Shown piece by piece: positions 54,102 through 62,613 of a stretch of DNA of 64,000 nucleotides (the stretch's first letter is position 1; every line of letters begins with the position of its first letter). The notes beneath the pieces are model-generated. The model ran no database searches. It was not told where the DNA came from and saw only the letters and a list, made by a program, of their open reading frames with translations. Made by a program: the position numbers and the translations under genes. The DNA is from an uncultured Desulfobacter sp. (GTDB lineage: Bacteria; Desulfobacterota; Desulfobacteria; Desulfobacterales; Desulfobacteraceae): contig NZ_OY762229.1 in assembly GCF_963665355.1 (NCBI RefSeq), positions 4,340,001-4,404,000 on the forward strand, read 5' to 3'.

Positions 54102-55268
54102 TTGAACGTGGACAAAACACCCCGGGCGCTGAAATCCCACCTTGAACAAAGGGAGGCTCAAACCCTTGGCACCCGGGCCTGTTTTTCCAAAAATGCTGTA
54201 CGGCGGTATTCGGAGAAACGCTCTGACACTGAATATCGCCTTGCTTTTTCCACAGATGCCGACCGCATTCTCAACGCCCTGGCCTACACCCGCTACAGTG
54301 ATAAAACCCAAGTCTTTTCCCTCATTAATAATGACCATCTGACCCACCGGGTCCTGCATGTGCAGATGCTTTCCCGGGTGGCAAGAACCATTGGCAGGTA
54401 TCTTGGGCTGAACACCGATCTCATTGAAGCGGCAGCCATGGGCCATGACATCGGGCACACACCCTTTGGCCATGACGGTGAACGTTTTTTATCCCGCCTT
54501 ACCCAGGCTGCGGGCGCAGGACATTTCCACCATAATCTTCAAAGCATGCAGTTTTTGGATGTCATCGAACGAAACGGTAAGGGCTGGAACCTGACACTTC
54601 AGACCCTGGACGCCATTGTATGTCATAACGGAGAGGCCCATGCAAGGGCACTGACACCGGCACCGCCAAGGGATTTTGCAGATTTGGACACAATAGCCCG
54701 GCAGATCAGGGCCGGCGCTTGTGATGATATTCTGCCCATGACCATGGAAGGGTGCGTGGTCCGCATTGCAGATACCGTTTCATATATCGGCAGGGACTTT
54801 GAGGACGCTGTCCGCCTGAAGATCGTGACCCGGAACCAGATCCCCGGCACCTGCCGCGACCTTCTGGGGACCACCCAGGGCACCATTGTTTTTGCCCTGG
54901 TCACGGATCTGATCAACACAAGCATTGACCAGGACTTCATAGGATTTTCCCCCCAGGTCGCCGATGCGCTCAAGGAGTTCAAGCAGTTCAATTACCGGTT
55001 TATTTACAAAAACCCCCAAATTAAAAGGCACCTGGCAGGTATTGAAGATATTTTCAAATGCCTGTTTGACAGGTATATGAACGACCTGGCCAAAACAAAC
55101 GAGGAATCCGTTATTTTTTCCCAATTTCTGAACGGAATGGACGACACCTATTGTTCGAACCACAGCCATGCCGAGATTACCCGGGATTTCATTGCCGGGA
55201 TGACCGACTCCTTTTTTATCCGCCAGGCTCCTGATCATCTGCGCCCGGTTCCCATTGACTGGGTGTAG
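54102..55268 (+). CDS. dGTPase-like HD-domain phosphohydrolase
   Basis: About 388 residues. HD motif pieces are complete: LTHRVLHVQMLSRVARTI, AAMGHDIGHTPFGHDGERFL (His-Asp metal site) and VVRIADTVSYIGRDFEDA. This is the Dgt/SAMHD1-type dNTP triphosphohydrolase layout; substrate preference is not readable. Start is uncertain: TTG 54102 has AAGGA at good spacing and follows the mrp stop, GTG 54108 is an alternative, and the longest ATG frame (54024) would overlap mrp by 74 nt. Confidence 0.85.
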   Translation: MNVDKTPRALKSHLEQREAQTLGTRACFSKNAVRRYSEKRSDTEYRLAFSTDADRILNALAYTRYSDKTQVFSLINNDHLTHRVLHVQMLSRVARTIGRYLGLNTDLIEAAAMGHDIGHTPFGHDGERFLSRLTQAAGAGHFHHNLQSMQFLDVIERNGKGWNLTLQTLDAIVCHNGEAHARALTPAPPRDFADLDTIARQIRAGACDDILPMTMEGCVVRIADTVSYIGRDFEDAVRLKIVTRNQIPGTCRDLLGTTQGTIVFALVTDLINTSIDQDFIGFSPQVADALKEFKQFNYRFIYKNPQIKRHLAGIEDIFKCLFDRYMNDLAKTNEESVIFSQFLNGMDDTYCSNHSHAEITRDFIAGMTDSFFIRQAPDHLRPVPIDWV

Positions 55269-55290
55269 GACAATACCACGAGTAACGCCA

Positions 55291-56016
55291 ATGTTTGAAA
55301 ACCGCCAGATCTATCGCGTCTGCCACCAGAAACAGGGGCTGATTTCCTTTAATGTCACTGTAAAGGAAACCAACCTCAATATTCAGGCAGATTCTGATCT
55401 CAGTGAACAGGCTGTACGATCCGTTCTGACCCACCGCCAGTACGTTGAAAATCACATTTCCCGGACACCCGGTTTTGCCGGCAGTCTTTCGCCTTTGGCC
55501 CATCCCGGGATAGCTCCTAAAATCATTTGTGAAATGACCATGGCGGCAAAAACAGCAAACGTCGGACCCATGGCGGCCGTGGCCGGTGCTGTGGCCCAGA
55601 GCGTGGGAAAAGACCTTCTTCAATGGTCTTCAAATGTTCTGGTGGAAAACGGTGGCGATATTTTTATAAAATCTGAAACCTCGACCATTTTTACCATTTA
55701 TGCCGGGTCATCGCCATTGAGTATGAAAACAGGCATTAAAGTGGCCAGGCGTCCCGATGCATTTGGCATGTGCACCTCATCCGGCACTGTGGGGCATTCC
55801 AAAAGTTTTGGCAAAGCAGATGCCGTAACTGTTCTGGCCCAGTGTTGTGCCCTGGCTGATGCTGCGGCCACATCCCTTTGCAATCAGGTCCAATCCCCCA
55901 AAGACATTGAAAAGACCATTGCTGCCGGACGTTGTATGGCCGGAGTCCAGGGCATTGTCATCATTGCCGGAAAACAGATCGGCCTGTGGGGCGGCCTGGA
56001 ACTGATCAAACTATGA
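55291..56016 (+). CDS. UPF0280 family protein
   Basis: 241 residues from ATG 55291. Recognisable UPF0280 blocks: PMAAVAGAVAQSVGKDLLQW, VENGGDIFIKS, CTSSGTVGHSKSFGKADAVT. The glycine-rich and Ser/Thr pattern recalls the FMN-transferase ApbE fold, but function is not established. ATG 55291 lacks a strong ribosome-binding site; a TTG at 55255 inside the previous gene is the other candidate. Found between the HD protein and the Kazal lipoprotein. Confidence 0.8.
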   Translation: MFENRQIYRVCHQKQGLISFNVTVKETNLNIQADSDLSEQAVRSVLTHRQYVENHISRTPGFAGSLSPLAHPGIAPKIICEMTMAAKTANVGPMAAVAGAVAQSVGKDLLQWSSNVLVENGGDIFIKSETSTIFTIYAGSSPLSMKTGIKVARRPDAFGMCTSSGTVGHSKSFGKADAVTVLAQCCALADAAATSLCNQVQSPKDIEKTIAAGRCMAGVQGIVIIAGKQIGLWGGLELIKL

Positions 56017-56030
56017 CACAGGAGTCATTT

Positions 56031-56306
56031 ATGAAAAGAAAATTCGAAATCAGACTTGCACCATTCATTACTGCGCTCATGATTGTGTCCGTAAGTTCGG
56101 GATGTGCCGGCGCCTCCCGGAAACAATCGGAACCTCCCGGAAACTTCGTTGTCTGCAAGGAGCCCCGGCTCAGCATGTGCACCAAAGAGTACCGGCCTGT
56201 GTGCGGACATTTTGCCGACGGTACCGTCAAAACATTCAGCAACGCCTGTACTGCCTGCAGCAATAAAAAGGTTGTCGGCTTCTCGTATGGTCCCTGCAGC
56301 AAATAA
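56031..56306 (+). CDS. Small lipoprotein with Kazal-type (protease-inhibitor-like) domain
   Basis: 91 residues from ATG 56031 (CAGGAG 10 bp upstream). Lipoprotein signal ending SVSSGC, lipid on Cys25. The mature part has six cysteines (42, 50, 58, 73, 76, 89) in the pattern C-x7-C-x7-C-x14-C-x2-C-x12-C with YRPVCGHFADGTVKTFSNAC, the Kazal core (PVCG, then a Phe/Tyr-x-N-x-C segment). Kazal domains inhibit serine proteases in animals; bacterial ones are poorly studied. It ends the plus-strand run that starts with rpoH. Confidence 0.85.
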   Translation: MKRKFEIRLAPFITALMIVSVSSGCAGASRKQSEPPGNFVVCKEPRLSMCTKEYRPVCGHFADGTVKTFSNACTACSNKKVVGFSYGPCSK

Positions 56307-56348
56307 CCTAACAGGTCTTCCACTTTCTCGATTGACTGCCTTTCTGCT

Positions 56349-57152
56349 CTATTGAATGAGCCGCTTTTCCAGCCGGGAAACAGCTAAATAACCAAAGATG
56401 ATCGTAAAGGCGACCATAAAAAGTATATCAAAGAATAACAGGCTGCTGAATTTTCCTAAACAACAAGCCCGGATCAAACGGGCGGAATGGGTGAGGGGAA
56501 ATATTTCGGATACCCATTGAATCCATTCCGGAAGATTGGTGATAGGGAATACAATGCCCGAAAAGAAAAACATGGGAGTCAGACAACCGGTTAAAAAGAA
56601 ATTAAAGTGATTGATGGTCTTCACAAAAGAAGTGACAAATAAAGAGAGAGCACCAAACATCATTCCTGCAAAAAACCCAACAATCGGTGTAAGAAGAGCA
56701 AAGTATGAAGGCACAAGGCCAAAAACCATAAAGACACTCATCACCGCCAAGGTAAAGAAAAAGCCTTTAGTGCCGACAAAAAGCATTTCACCAACAAACA
56801 GATCCGTCACTGTAATTGAAGCCGAAACCATACCATCATAGGCCTTATCAAATTCAAGTCGGATAAAAGTGCCGAAAGTACACTCAAAAGCGGCTGTAAA
56901 CATCGAGGAGGGAGCAATCATACCCGAGGCCAGAAACAGCAGATAAGGTGTACCATCAATAAAACCGACATAATGCCCAAGCCCTAACCCAACTCCGGCC
57001 AAAAAGAATAAAGGTTCCACAAAGGGAGGAAATCCATTGGAAACCAGATGCTTGCAATATACACGGATATGCCTGTACCAGATGCTGTACAAGCGATAGG
57101 CCAGAGGTGGCGGTGTTGTGACAATTCGTTGAGGCAGGACAGCTTCAGTCAT
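56349..57152 (-). CDS. ABC-2 type transporter permease (NodJ-like)
   Basis: 267 residues, six membrane segments. The family signature falls in the half-way and last loops (FECTFGTFIRLEFDKAYDGM; FFSGIVFPITNLPEWIQWVS; FPLTHSARLIRACCLG). NodJ-type permeases export lipo-oligosaccharides, drugs or polysaccharide units. Its start overlaps the ATPase gene stop by 8 nt, so the pair makes one exporter. Cargo unknown. Confidence 0.92.
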   Translation of the reverse strand: MTEAVLPQRIVTTPPPLAYRLYSIWYRHIRVYCKHLVSNGFPPFVEPLFFLAGVGLGLGHYVGFIDGTPYLLFLASGMIAPSSMFTAAFECTFGTFIRLEFDKAYDGMVSASITVTDLFVGEMLFVGTKGFFFTLAVMSVFMVFGLVPSYFALLTPIVGFFAGMMFGALSLFVTSFVKTINHFNFFLTGCLTPMFFFSGIVFPITNLPEWIQWVSEIFPLTHSARLIRACCLGKFSSLLFFDILFMVAFTIIFGYLAVSRLEKRLIQ

Positions 57153-58104
57153 GCAAGGTTCTCCCGGTTACTTTTAAAAACAAATCTTCCAAATTGACCG
57201 GTCTTAGGAAAAAATCTCCCGCGTTGAGTGGCTCGGTCACTGTTTCCAGTGAAGATAACCTATCACTATACAGCATAAGCCTACCGGCAGTTTTTTCGGT
57301 CCGAAGGCCTTCTGTTTCAATCGTCGAAAAAACATCGGTATTCAGAATTTCCAGCACGTATGTTTCCAAATTTTTTGAGATTAGAGTGCTGGGATGCCCC
57401 TGAAGAATTTTTTCGCCTTTGTGCATAATGATCAAGTCATCGCAAAGTTGGGCTGCTTCATCCATGTAATGGGTGGTCAGGACAATGGTCACACCGGTTT
57501 TTTTAAGCATCCTCATTTTGTCCCAAATGGCTTGCCGTACCTGGGGATCTAAACCGGTGGTGGGCTCGTCCAAAATAAGGAGGTGAGGTGAGTTGATCAA
57601 GGCTCTGGCAATGACCAGACGCCTTTGCATACCGCCGGACAATTCTCTGATGCGGGCCGCTTTTTTTTCGGTGAGTTCCATAAATTCAAGCAGTTCGCTG
57701 ATACGCCGACTGGCGACATTGTGGGGCAGTCCATAAAATTTACTGTAAATATACAAATTTTGGGCAACTGAAAGCTCAATATCGAGGTTGTTTTCCTGGG
57801 GCACAATTCCGGTAAGATAGCGGATTTCGAGTTCATTTTTGGCCGGATCATAACCCAAGACATTGATTATTCGGCCATTATCCGAATCTGCCCTGACCCG
57901 TCCGGTGAGCATGTTCATCATTGTGGTTTTACCTGCTCCATTGGGACCCAATAATCCGAAACAGGTAGCCTTGTTTACTTCGAAGGAAAGATTATGAACC
58001 GCTTTGAAATCTTTGAAGTGTTTGGTCACACGTTCTACATATATTGCTTTTTCTGTCATTTTCCATAGTTTCCGAATCTGTTGGTCAGTATCATGAACAG
58101 TCAC
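57145..58104 (-). CDS. ABC transporter ATP-binding protein (NodI-like)
   Basis: 319 residues. Walker A GPNGAGKTT (about 54-62), signature LSGGMQRR, Walker B LLILDEPTTGLD and H-loop TTHYMDE are all intact; the C-terminal extension is that of NodI/DrrA-type exporters. GTG 58104 opens the frame; ATG 58059 (MTEKAIYVERVTKHF) is an alternative start that fits the domain boundary better. Operon with the permease gene. Confidence 0.92.
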   Translation of the reverse strand: MTVHDTDQQIRKLWKMTEKAIYVERVTKHFKDFKAVHNLSFEVNKATCFGLLGPNGAGKTTMMNMLTGRVRADSDNGRIINVLGYDPAKNELEIRYLTGIVPQENNLDIELSVAQNLYIYSKFYGLPHNVASRRISELLEFMELTEKKAARIRELSGGMQRRLVIARALINSPHLLILDEPTTGLDPQVRQAIWDKMRMLKKTGVTIVLTTHYMDEAAQLCDDLIIMHKGEKILQGHPSTLISKNLETYVLEILNTDVFSTIETEGLRTEKTAGRLMLYSDRLSSLETVTEPLNAGDFFLRPVNLEDLFLKVTGRTLHD

Positions 58105-58447
58105 CGGAATTCCAACTTCATCTTATTCAACTAAATTTTTATAAGAAAGTCTGTGTAATCGACACAGATCTTTCAACCTTCGTTGTGGGCTGAGCCTGGC
58201 AGCTGATATGTCAGGTCAGCCCGTGGCTGTTATATTGTTTCCACCAGCCATCGTAATCCCTTTCGGTATATCGGCTGACATTCAAATGAAAACAGGTTAT
58301 ATTCCAATATCAGCCAAGCAACTGGATGTAAATAGAGAGCTTGAATGCACACATTGAGAAAAACAAAGAAAAACTGCCCTATTCAATATAAAAGCAGGCA
58401 AATCATCGACCAGGTAACCGGGGCCAAAGACTCCATGGAAGAGCTGA
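58105..58447. other. Intergenic region between divergent genes (343 bp)
   Basis: No established gene. It holds a 39-codon plus-strand frame (58345-58464) that overlaps the next gene and no clear promoter or hairpin. Confidence 0.5.
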
Positions 58448-58464
58448 TTGCGAGAATTGTCTGA
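58345..58464 (+). CDS. Possible 39-residue small protein
   Basis: ATG 58345 with GAGAGC upstream opens 39 codons, Lys/Arg-rich at the N terminus and ending DSMEELIARIV. It overlaps the phosphotransferase start by 17 nt in another frame, a layout suggesting translational coupling. No homologue is recognised; it may be a chance frame. Confidence 0.25.
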   Translation: MHTLRKTKKNCPIQYKSRQIIDQVTGAKDSMEELIARIV

Positions 58465-59449
58465 TTTCCAGCCAGGTGAACCTCAGTTCAGGGCGTTCAC
58501 CCACTGGCTTTTTGAACAATGGGGTATTGATTTTCACTGCCTCCGGGATGATTGCCACATCCATGGCAGCCCGGAAAGGACAATTGAACGGGCCGTGATC
58601 CAGGATAAAAACGGATCACTCTTTTTGCTGGAAAAATATACCCGGGACAAATTCAACCATCGCCATACTGTTGCCCGGGCCGTGGATTTCCTCAATCAAA
58701 ACGGACTGACCCAGGCCCTGGCCTGCAAACCGAACCAATCAGGACAAAGCCTGCTCTTTTACGGGGACAGTTGCTTTCAGGTTTCTGTATTCCTGGACGG
58801 CACAAAACTTAAACGGCCCGATTACCTGGCATCCGGGGAGATGGGTGCAAATTTTGCCGATTTTCTAATTCAGCTTCATAAAGCGTCCATGGGTATCCAA
58901 TCCATTGTTCCCGGGATATCATTTTCCCTGCCGGATTATATTTCCGTTCTGATGGACCGGGTTAAAGACAACAATCCAGGGGTCCATGCCCAATACCGTC
59001 CCTTTGTCAAATTTCTTGAAAGTCGTTTTATACCCGGGCACGATAGGATTCCGATCTCTTTTTGCCACGGGGATCTTCACCCGCTCAATGTAATTTGGAA
59101 CAAAAACAGAATCAAAGCGGTAATTGACTGGGAATTCACCGGATTCAAGCCTGAAATTTTTGATGCCGCCAACCTGGTGGGCTGCGCCGGCATCGAAGAC
59201 CCTGAAGGCCTGGGTATGCCCATGGTCATGACCTTTATCAGAGAGTTAAAAAAGGCCAGCGCCATTTCCCAAAGAGGCTGGGACCTGTTCCCGGAGTATA
59301 TCCTGGCCCTGCGCTTTGCCTGGCTGTCTGAATGGCTCCGAAAAAACGATACCGAGATGCTGGATCTGGAAGCCCGGTATATGGAAATCCTGATGACCCA
59401 CATGGACGAGTTGAGAAGCATTTGGGACAAGGGATCAGCTGGCCAGTAG
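58448..59449 (+). CDS. APH-family phosphotransferase (kinase-like)
   Basis: 333 residues. The catalytic loop CHGDLHPLNVIWN (about residue 205) and the metal-binding AVIDWEFTG are those of aminoglycoside/choline/homoserine kinases; the N-terminal lobe (FLLEKYTRDKFNHR) is plausible. Substrate unknown; resistance to antibiotics is not implied. The TTG start has GGAAGAG seven bases upstream, and an in-frame stop directly precedes it, so no longer version exists. Confidence 0.8.
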   Translation: MRELSDFQPGEPQFRAFTHWLFEQWGIDFHCLRDDCHIHGSPERTIERAVIQDKNGSLFLLEKYTRDKFNHRHTVARAVDFLNQNGLTQALACKPNQSGQSLLFYGDSCFQVSVFLDGTKLKRPDYLASGEMGANFADFLIQLHKASMGIQSIVPGISFSLPDYISVLMDRVKDNNPGVHAQYRPFVKFLESRFIPGHDRIPISFCHGDLHPLNVIWNKNRIKAVIDWEFTGFKPEIFDAANLVGCAGIEDPEGLGMPMVMTFIRELKKASAISQRGWDLFPEYILALRFAWLSEWLRKNDTEMLDLEARYMEILMTHMDELRSIWDKGSAGQ

Positions 59450-59494
59450 CCGAGGTACGGAACCAATTCCTGCAAAATTAATTTTACCTCGGCA

Positions 59495-60523
59495 TCACCT
59501 GTTTTCCCTTCTGCCGTCTGTATATTGGGAAAACCGGCCCTGTTCCGAACCATGTACCGGATCCGGCCGGGACCAGGGCCATCCGCCAAACAGTGTCTTT
59601 TGATAATCATCATAGGCCTGCCCGATCTCTTCCTGGGTGTTCATGACAAAAGGTCCGTGCTGGGCCACGGGTTCGTTAATTGGTTTTCCCTGCAGCAATA
59701 GAAGGCTGGCTTCGTGACTGCCGTTTTGCAGCAGTACCGGCTGACCTGAAGCCAGATCAGCCGAATGGTAATTATTGATCATTGTTCCGGCAGCCTGAAT
59801 CGTATCTCCGTTATAAAAATAGAGGGTCCGGTTGATGCCTGCCGACGCCGCAGGAAGCGTCCATTGGGCATTTGCCCCCATTTTTATCAACCAGATGGCA
59901 ACCTCATTGGCCGGATCATTGGCCCAGGAGTCAGGGGTAGGACCCGGGGGAACGGTATCCTTGATCGCCCCGGCAATCACCCTTATATCAATGGGTCTGC
60001 CCTGGGCATCCTTTTCACGGCGGGTGGGTATCTGTTCCGCCCACAGCATGGCGTAATGGGGGGCGGCAAATTTTTTCTTTCGGGGCAGATTCAGCCAGAT
60101 CTGAAACAGCTCAAGGTGGTTGGGTTTATCCTGATGAAGCAGGGGGAACATTTCAGCATGCTGGATGCCGGCTCCGGCCGTCATCCACTGCACATCGCCG
60201 TTGCCGTAACGGCCGGCAGCGCCCAAAGAGTCGGAGTGGTCGACAAATCCGTTTAAAACAATGGTAACGGTTTCAAAACCTCTATGGGGGTGGACGGGAA
60301 AGCCCGGCACCCTTTGTCCATGGTACATCCGCCACCCATCCTTTACAGTAAAATCATGACCGATATTCCTGCCCGCCAAAGAGGCGTCAGGCCCCAACTG
60401 TTCGTTTCCTGCCGGGAAATCGTCCTTATGGTGAACACAAAAAAGAAACGGATTAACCGTTGGCCAGTTAAACCCCAGGGGCTCAATGTTTGAAACGATA
60501 TTTAAAGCAGCGTCTTCGGACAT
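59495..60523 (-). CDS. Pirin-family bicupin protein
   Basis: 342 residues from ATG 60523 (GAGAGGAGAGAC just upstream), so the 30 earlier codons are excluded. The N-terminal cupin carries the metal site HPHRGFETVTIVL and later GIQHAEMFP; the C-terminal pirin_C cupin follows. Pirins are iron proteins, some with quercetin dioxygenase activity, others binding transcription factors. It is 16 bp downstream of the quinone oxidoreductase gene, so co-transcription is likely and a redox or electrophile theme is possible. Confidence 0.9.
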   Translation of the reverse strand: MSEDAALNIVSNIEPLGFNWPTVNPFLFCVHHKDDFPAGNEQLGPDASLAGRNIGHDFTVKDGWRMYHGQRVPGFPVHPHRGFETVTIVLNGFVDHSDSLGAAGRYGNGDVQWMTAGAGIQHAEMFPLLHQDKPNHLELFQIWLNLPRKKKFAAPHYAMLWAEQIPTRREKDAQGRPIDIRVIAGAIKDTVPPGPTPDSWANDPANEVAIWLIKMGANAQWTLPAASAGINRTLYFYNGDTIQAAGTMINNYHSADLASGQPVLLQNGSHEASLLLLQGKPINEPVAQHGPFVMNTQEEIGQAYDDYQKTLFGGWPWSRPDPVHGSEQGRFSQYTDGRRENR

Positions 60524-60539
60524 GTCTCTCCTCTCTTTT

Positions 60540-61517
60540 CTAAATGGTAAGGATGGATGACCCTTTTGTTTTTCGGGCTTCCAGTGCCGTGTGGGCCAGG
60601 GCCGCATCTGCAAGGGGATAGGTCTGGCCGACCCGGATATTTATTGCCCCGTGAAGAACATGATCAAAAAGATCTTTGGCATGATCAAGAAGATCCTTGC
60701 GCCGGGCAGTATATGCCATGAGGCTTGGCCGGGTCAGAAATAAAGAGCCCTTGGCTGCAAGGATGCCGGGATCAAAAGCAGGCACCGACCCCGATGACTG
60801 CCCGAAAGAGACCATCATGCCCATGGGCCTTAAACAGTCAAGGGATTTCATGAAGGTGGCCTGACCCACGGAGTCGTAAACAACATCAACCCCTTGGCCG
60901 CCTGTAATCTCTTTAACTTTTTGAGGGAAATCTTCATGGTTGTAAAGGATGGGAAATTCACAGCCGTTGGCCCGGGCAAGCGCCGCCTTTTCTTCTGACC
61001 CCGCCGTACCGATCACCTTTGCCCCGATGTGCCTTGCCCATTGGCAAAGGATCAGCCCGACCCCTCCGGCAGCGGCATGGACCAGAATGGTATCCCCGGC
61101 ACTGACCGGGTAGCACCCCCGGATGAGATAACGGGCGGTCATACCCTGCAGCATCATGGCAGCAGCCTGTGTGGTGGGTATCTCTTCGGGCAGTAAGACA
61201 AGACGGTGGGCGGGAATAAGTCTTTTCTCAGCATAAGCCCCCATGGGAACGCCTGCATAGGCCACCCTGTCACCAAGATCAACCTCGGTTACACCGGACC
61301 CGACGGCTTCCACAATACCCGCGCCCTCCAGGCCCGGTATAAAAGGCGATTCAGCCACCGGGTAGAGTCCTGTCCGGTGATAGACGTCAATGAAATTAAG
61401 CCCCACCGCATCATGGCGCAGGAGCACCTCGCCGGGGCCGGGTCGACCGGGATCATGCTCTTTCCACTCCAAAACCCCAGGGCCGCCTGTTTTGCTGATT
61501 ATAATGGCTTTGCTCAT
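60540..61517 (-). CDS. NADPH:quinone oxidoreductase (zeta-crystallin type, MDR superfamily)
   Basis: 325 residues from ATG 61517 (GAGGGAAAAG before it). GroES-like N-terminal half (LNFIDVYHRTGLYP) and Rossmann half with HAAAGGVGLILCQWARHIGA, plus the KVIGTAGSEEKAALARANGC and GVDVVYDSVGQATF signatures of quinone reductases. No zinc ligands are seen. It reduces quinones or enals with NADPH. First gene of a pair with the pirin. Confidence 0.92.
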   Translation of the reverse strand: MSKAIIISKTGGPGVLEWKEHDPGRPGPGEVLLRHDAVGLNFIDVYHRTGLYPVAESPFIPGLEGAGIVEAVGSGVTEVDLGDRVAYAGVPMGAYAEKRLIPAHRLVLLPEEIPTTQAAAMMLQGMTARYLIRGCYPVSAGDTILVHAAAGGVGLILCQWARHIGAKVIGTAGSEEKAALARANGCEFPILYNHEDFPQKVKEITGGQGVDVVYDSVGQATFMKSLDCLRPMGMMVSFGQSSGSVPAFDPGILAAKGSLFLTRPSLMAYTARRKDLLDHAKDLFDHVLHGAINIRVGQTYPLADAALAHTALEARKTKGSSILTI

Positions 61518-61549
61518 CTTTTCCCTCACTGGTATAATTATATTTCTCC

Positions 61550-61786
61550 CTACGGGATAATTACCGAATCCAACGACATTGATTTATAACTTAATAATCT
61601 TTTTCCATAACGCAACGGGCATGCCCCCGGGATAAACTGCCATAGGTTACTTGGGCTGTTTGTGTTTCGCCATTGCATTGACATGCCGCCGTTGTCTTTT
61701 CGTGCACCGGCAATATCAAGTACTTTGCCGCTGTTTGTATTGACTATTTTGTAGTATCTGCCGGATGTTATAAATGACGGGTATCG
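61550..61786 (-). pseudogene. Fragment of a ricin-B-type (beta-trefoil) lectin domain
   Basis: A minus-strand frame without a start codon encodes 78 residues. About 45 of them (SGRYYKIVNTNSGKVLDIAG ... MSMQWRNTNSPSNLWQF) match the QxW-type RICIN repeat, which binds carbohydrate in secreted glycosidases and lectins. Homology stops at the GCATGCCCCCGGG near 61617, and upstream the frame is closed by a stop. It is a piece of a gene that has been cut on both sides, in a region of mobile-element debris. Confidence 0.7.
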
Positions 61787-61855
61787 TCATGCTCTTGAAA
61801 TCTGTCTTGCCGTTTTTAATGTGGGTAACCCCAACAATGCTTTTGTTATTGAATG

Positions 61856-61877
61856 GTGTCCCTTCGGTAAGCCTGCA
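61856..61877 (+). repeat. Direct repeat copy 1 (22 bp)
   Basis: GTGTCCCTTCGGTAAGCCTGCA, identical except for one base to the copy at 62286-62307. Both are followed by GCAGCTGA about 15 nt later, so homology may extend in degenerate form. Confidence 0.8.
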
Positions 61878-61934
61878 TGAATTCAATCTCCGCAGCTGAT
61901 ATAACGGTCCCATCAATATTTTAAGGAGGGACCC

Positions 61935-62300
61935 ATGAATAAAACAAAGCTGACGGAAACGCAGTATTCAGCACTGAAAAAGGTGGAACAGCAGTTTACA
62001 GCATGGAGAGAAACGCGGACAAAAAGAGGTCGTATTCCGGATTCGTTATGGTCTATGGCTGTAGATCTTTATTATTCTTATGGCCTGAGTATAAATAAGA
62101 TTGCCCGAACATTCAGGCTCAACTATACAGACCTGCAATTACACATCACAAAAAAACCGCCGGTTGTCATGCAACCCATTGAGGATGAGTCAGCCATAAA
62201 CCCGTTGATAAAAGATAACCCCAAAGCCAGCCGTTTCGCATTGTCAAAAATGCTGTGCAGGGAATGGAACTGGGTTCAGCCAAACGTGTCCCTTCGGTAA
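61935..62300 (+). pseudogene. Truncated HTH-containing transposon-type protein
   Basis: 121 residues, AAGGAGGGACCC before ATG 61935. The N-terminal half has a Lys/Arg-rich helix and an HTH-like segment (GLSINKIARTFRLNYTDLQL). The end, ASRFALSKMLCREWNWVQPN, resembles the start of a DUF4338 (DruA-like) domain but stops at once where the second 22-bp repeat begins, so the gene is cut. IS66 TnpA-like proteins have a similar size and are an alternative reading. It looks like mobile-element debris. Confidence 0.5.
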
Positions 62301-62307
62301 GCATGCA
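62286..62307 (+). repeat. Direct repeat copy 2 (22 bp)
   Basis: GTGTCCCTTCGGTAAGCATGCA; supplies the premature stop of the HTH protein upstream and marks an insertion or recombination boundary. Confidence 0.8.
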
Positions 62308-62370
62308 CAAAGGATTTTTTTAGGGCAGCTGAATTCGTCACAAGAGAGGGGCGGGTATGCTGCGATTATA

Positions 62371-62613
62371 TTACGCTGACGCGGTTTTGTAATTCCAAGG
62401 CATCCACCGGGAAGGATCAGTTCTCAGCTCAGTTGCGTTATTCAGCAATGAAACCAGATAATCAAATGGATTGACCCTCATCAGATTGCAGGTCTGAATC
62501 AGGCTCATGAACATATCACCAACAAAAGCACCATGTTCTGTTTTATAAAATAGTGAATTTTTCCGATGCAGGAGGCTTTGTTTCAAGCTGCGTTCGCACA
62601 AATTGTCAATTCG
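62371..62613 (-). pseudogene. IS66-family transposase (TnpC) C-terminal remnant
   Basis: About 80 residues match the end of IS66 TnpC: RIDNLCERSLKQ, then LLHRKNSLFYKTEHGAFVGD, MSLIQTC, VNPFDYL and the terminal MPWNY. The upstream 400 or so residues, including the DDE catalytic residues, are missing; the frame is closed by a stop at about 62622. Next to it another transposase fragment begins on the opposite strand. Confidence 0.85.

Noticed and set aside
58448-59449. Aminoglycoside resistance gene
   Set aside because: APH fold only; substrate class cannot be told and the chromosomal context is housekeeping.
61935-62300. Druantia (DruA) defence gene
   Set aside because: Only about 20 residues at the truncated end resemble DUF4338, and no other Druantia genes are present; mobile-element debris is more likely.
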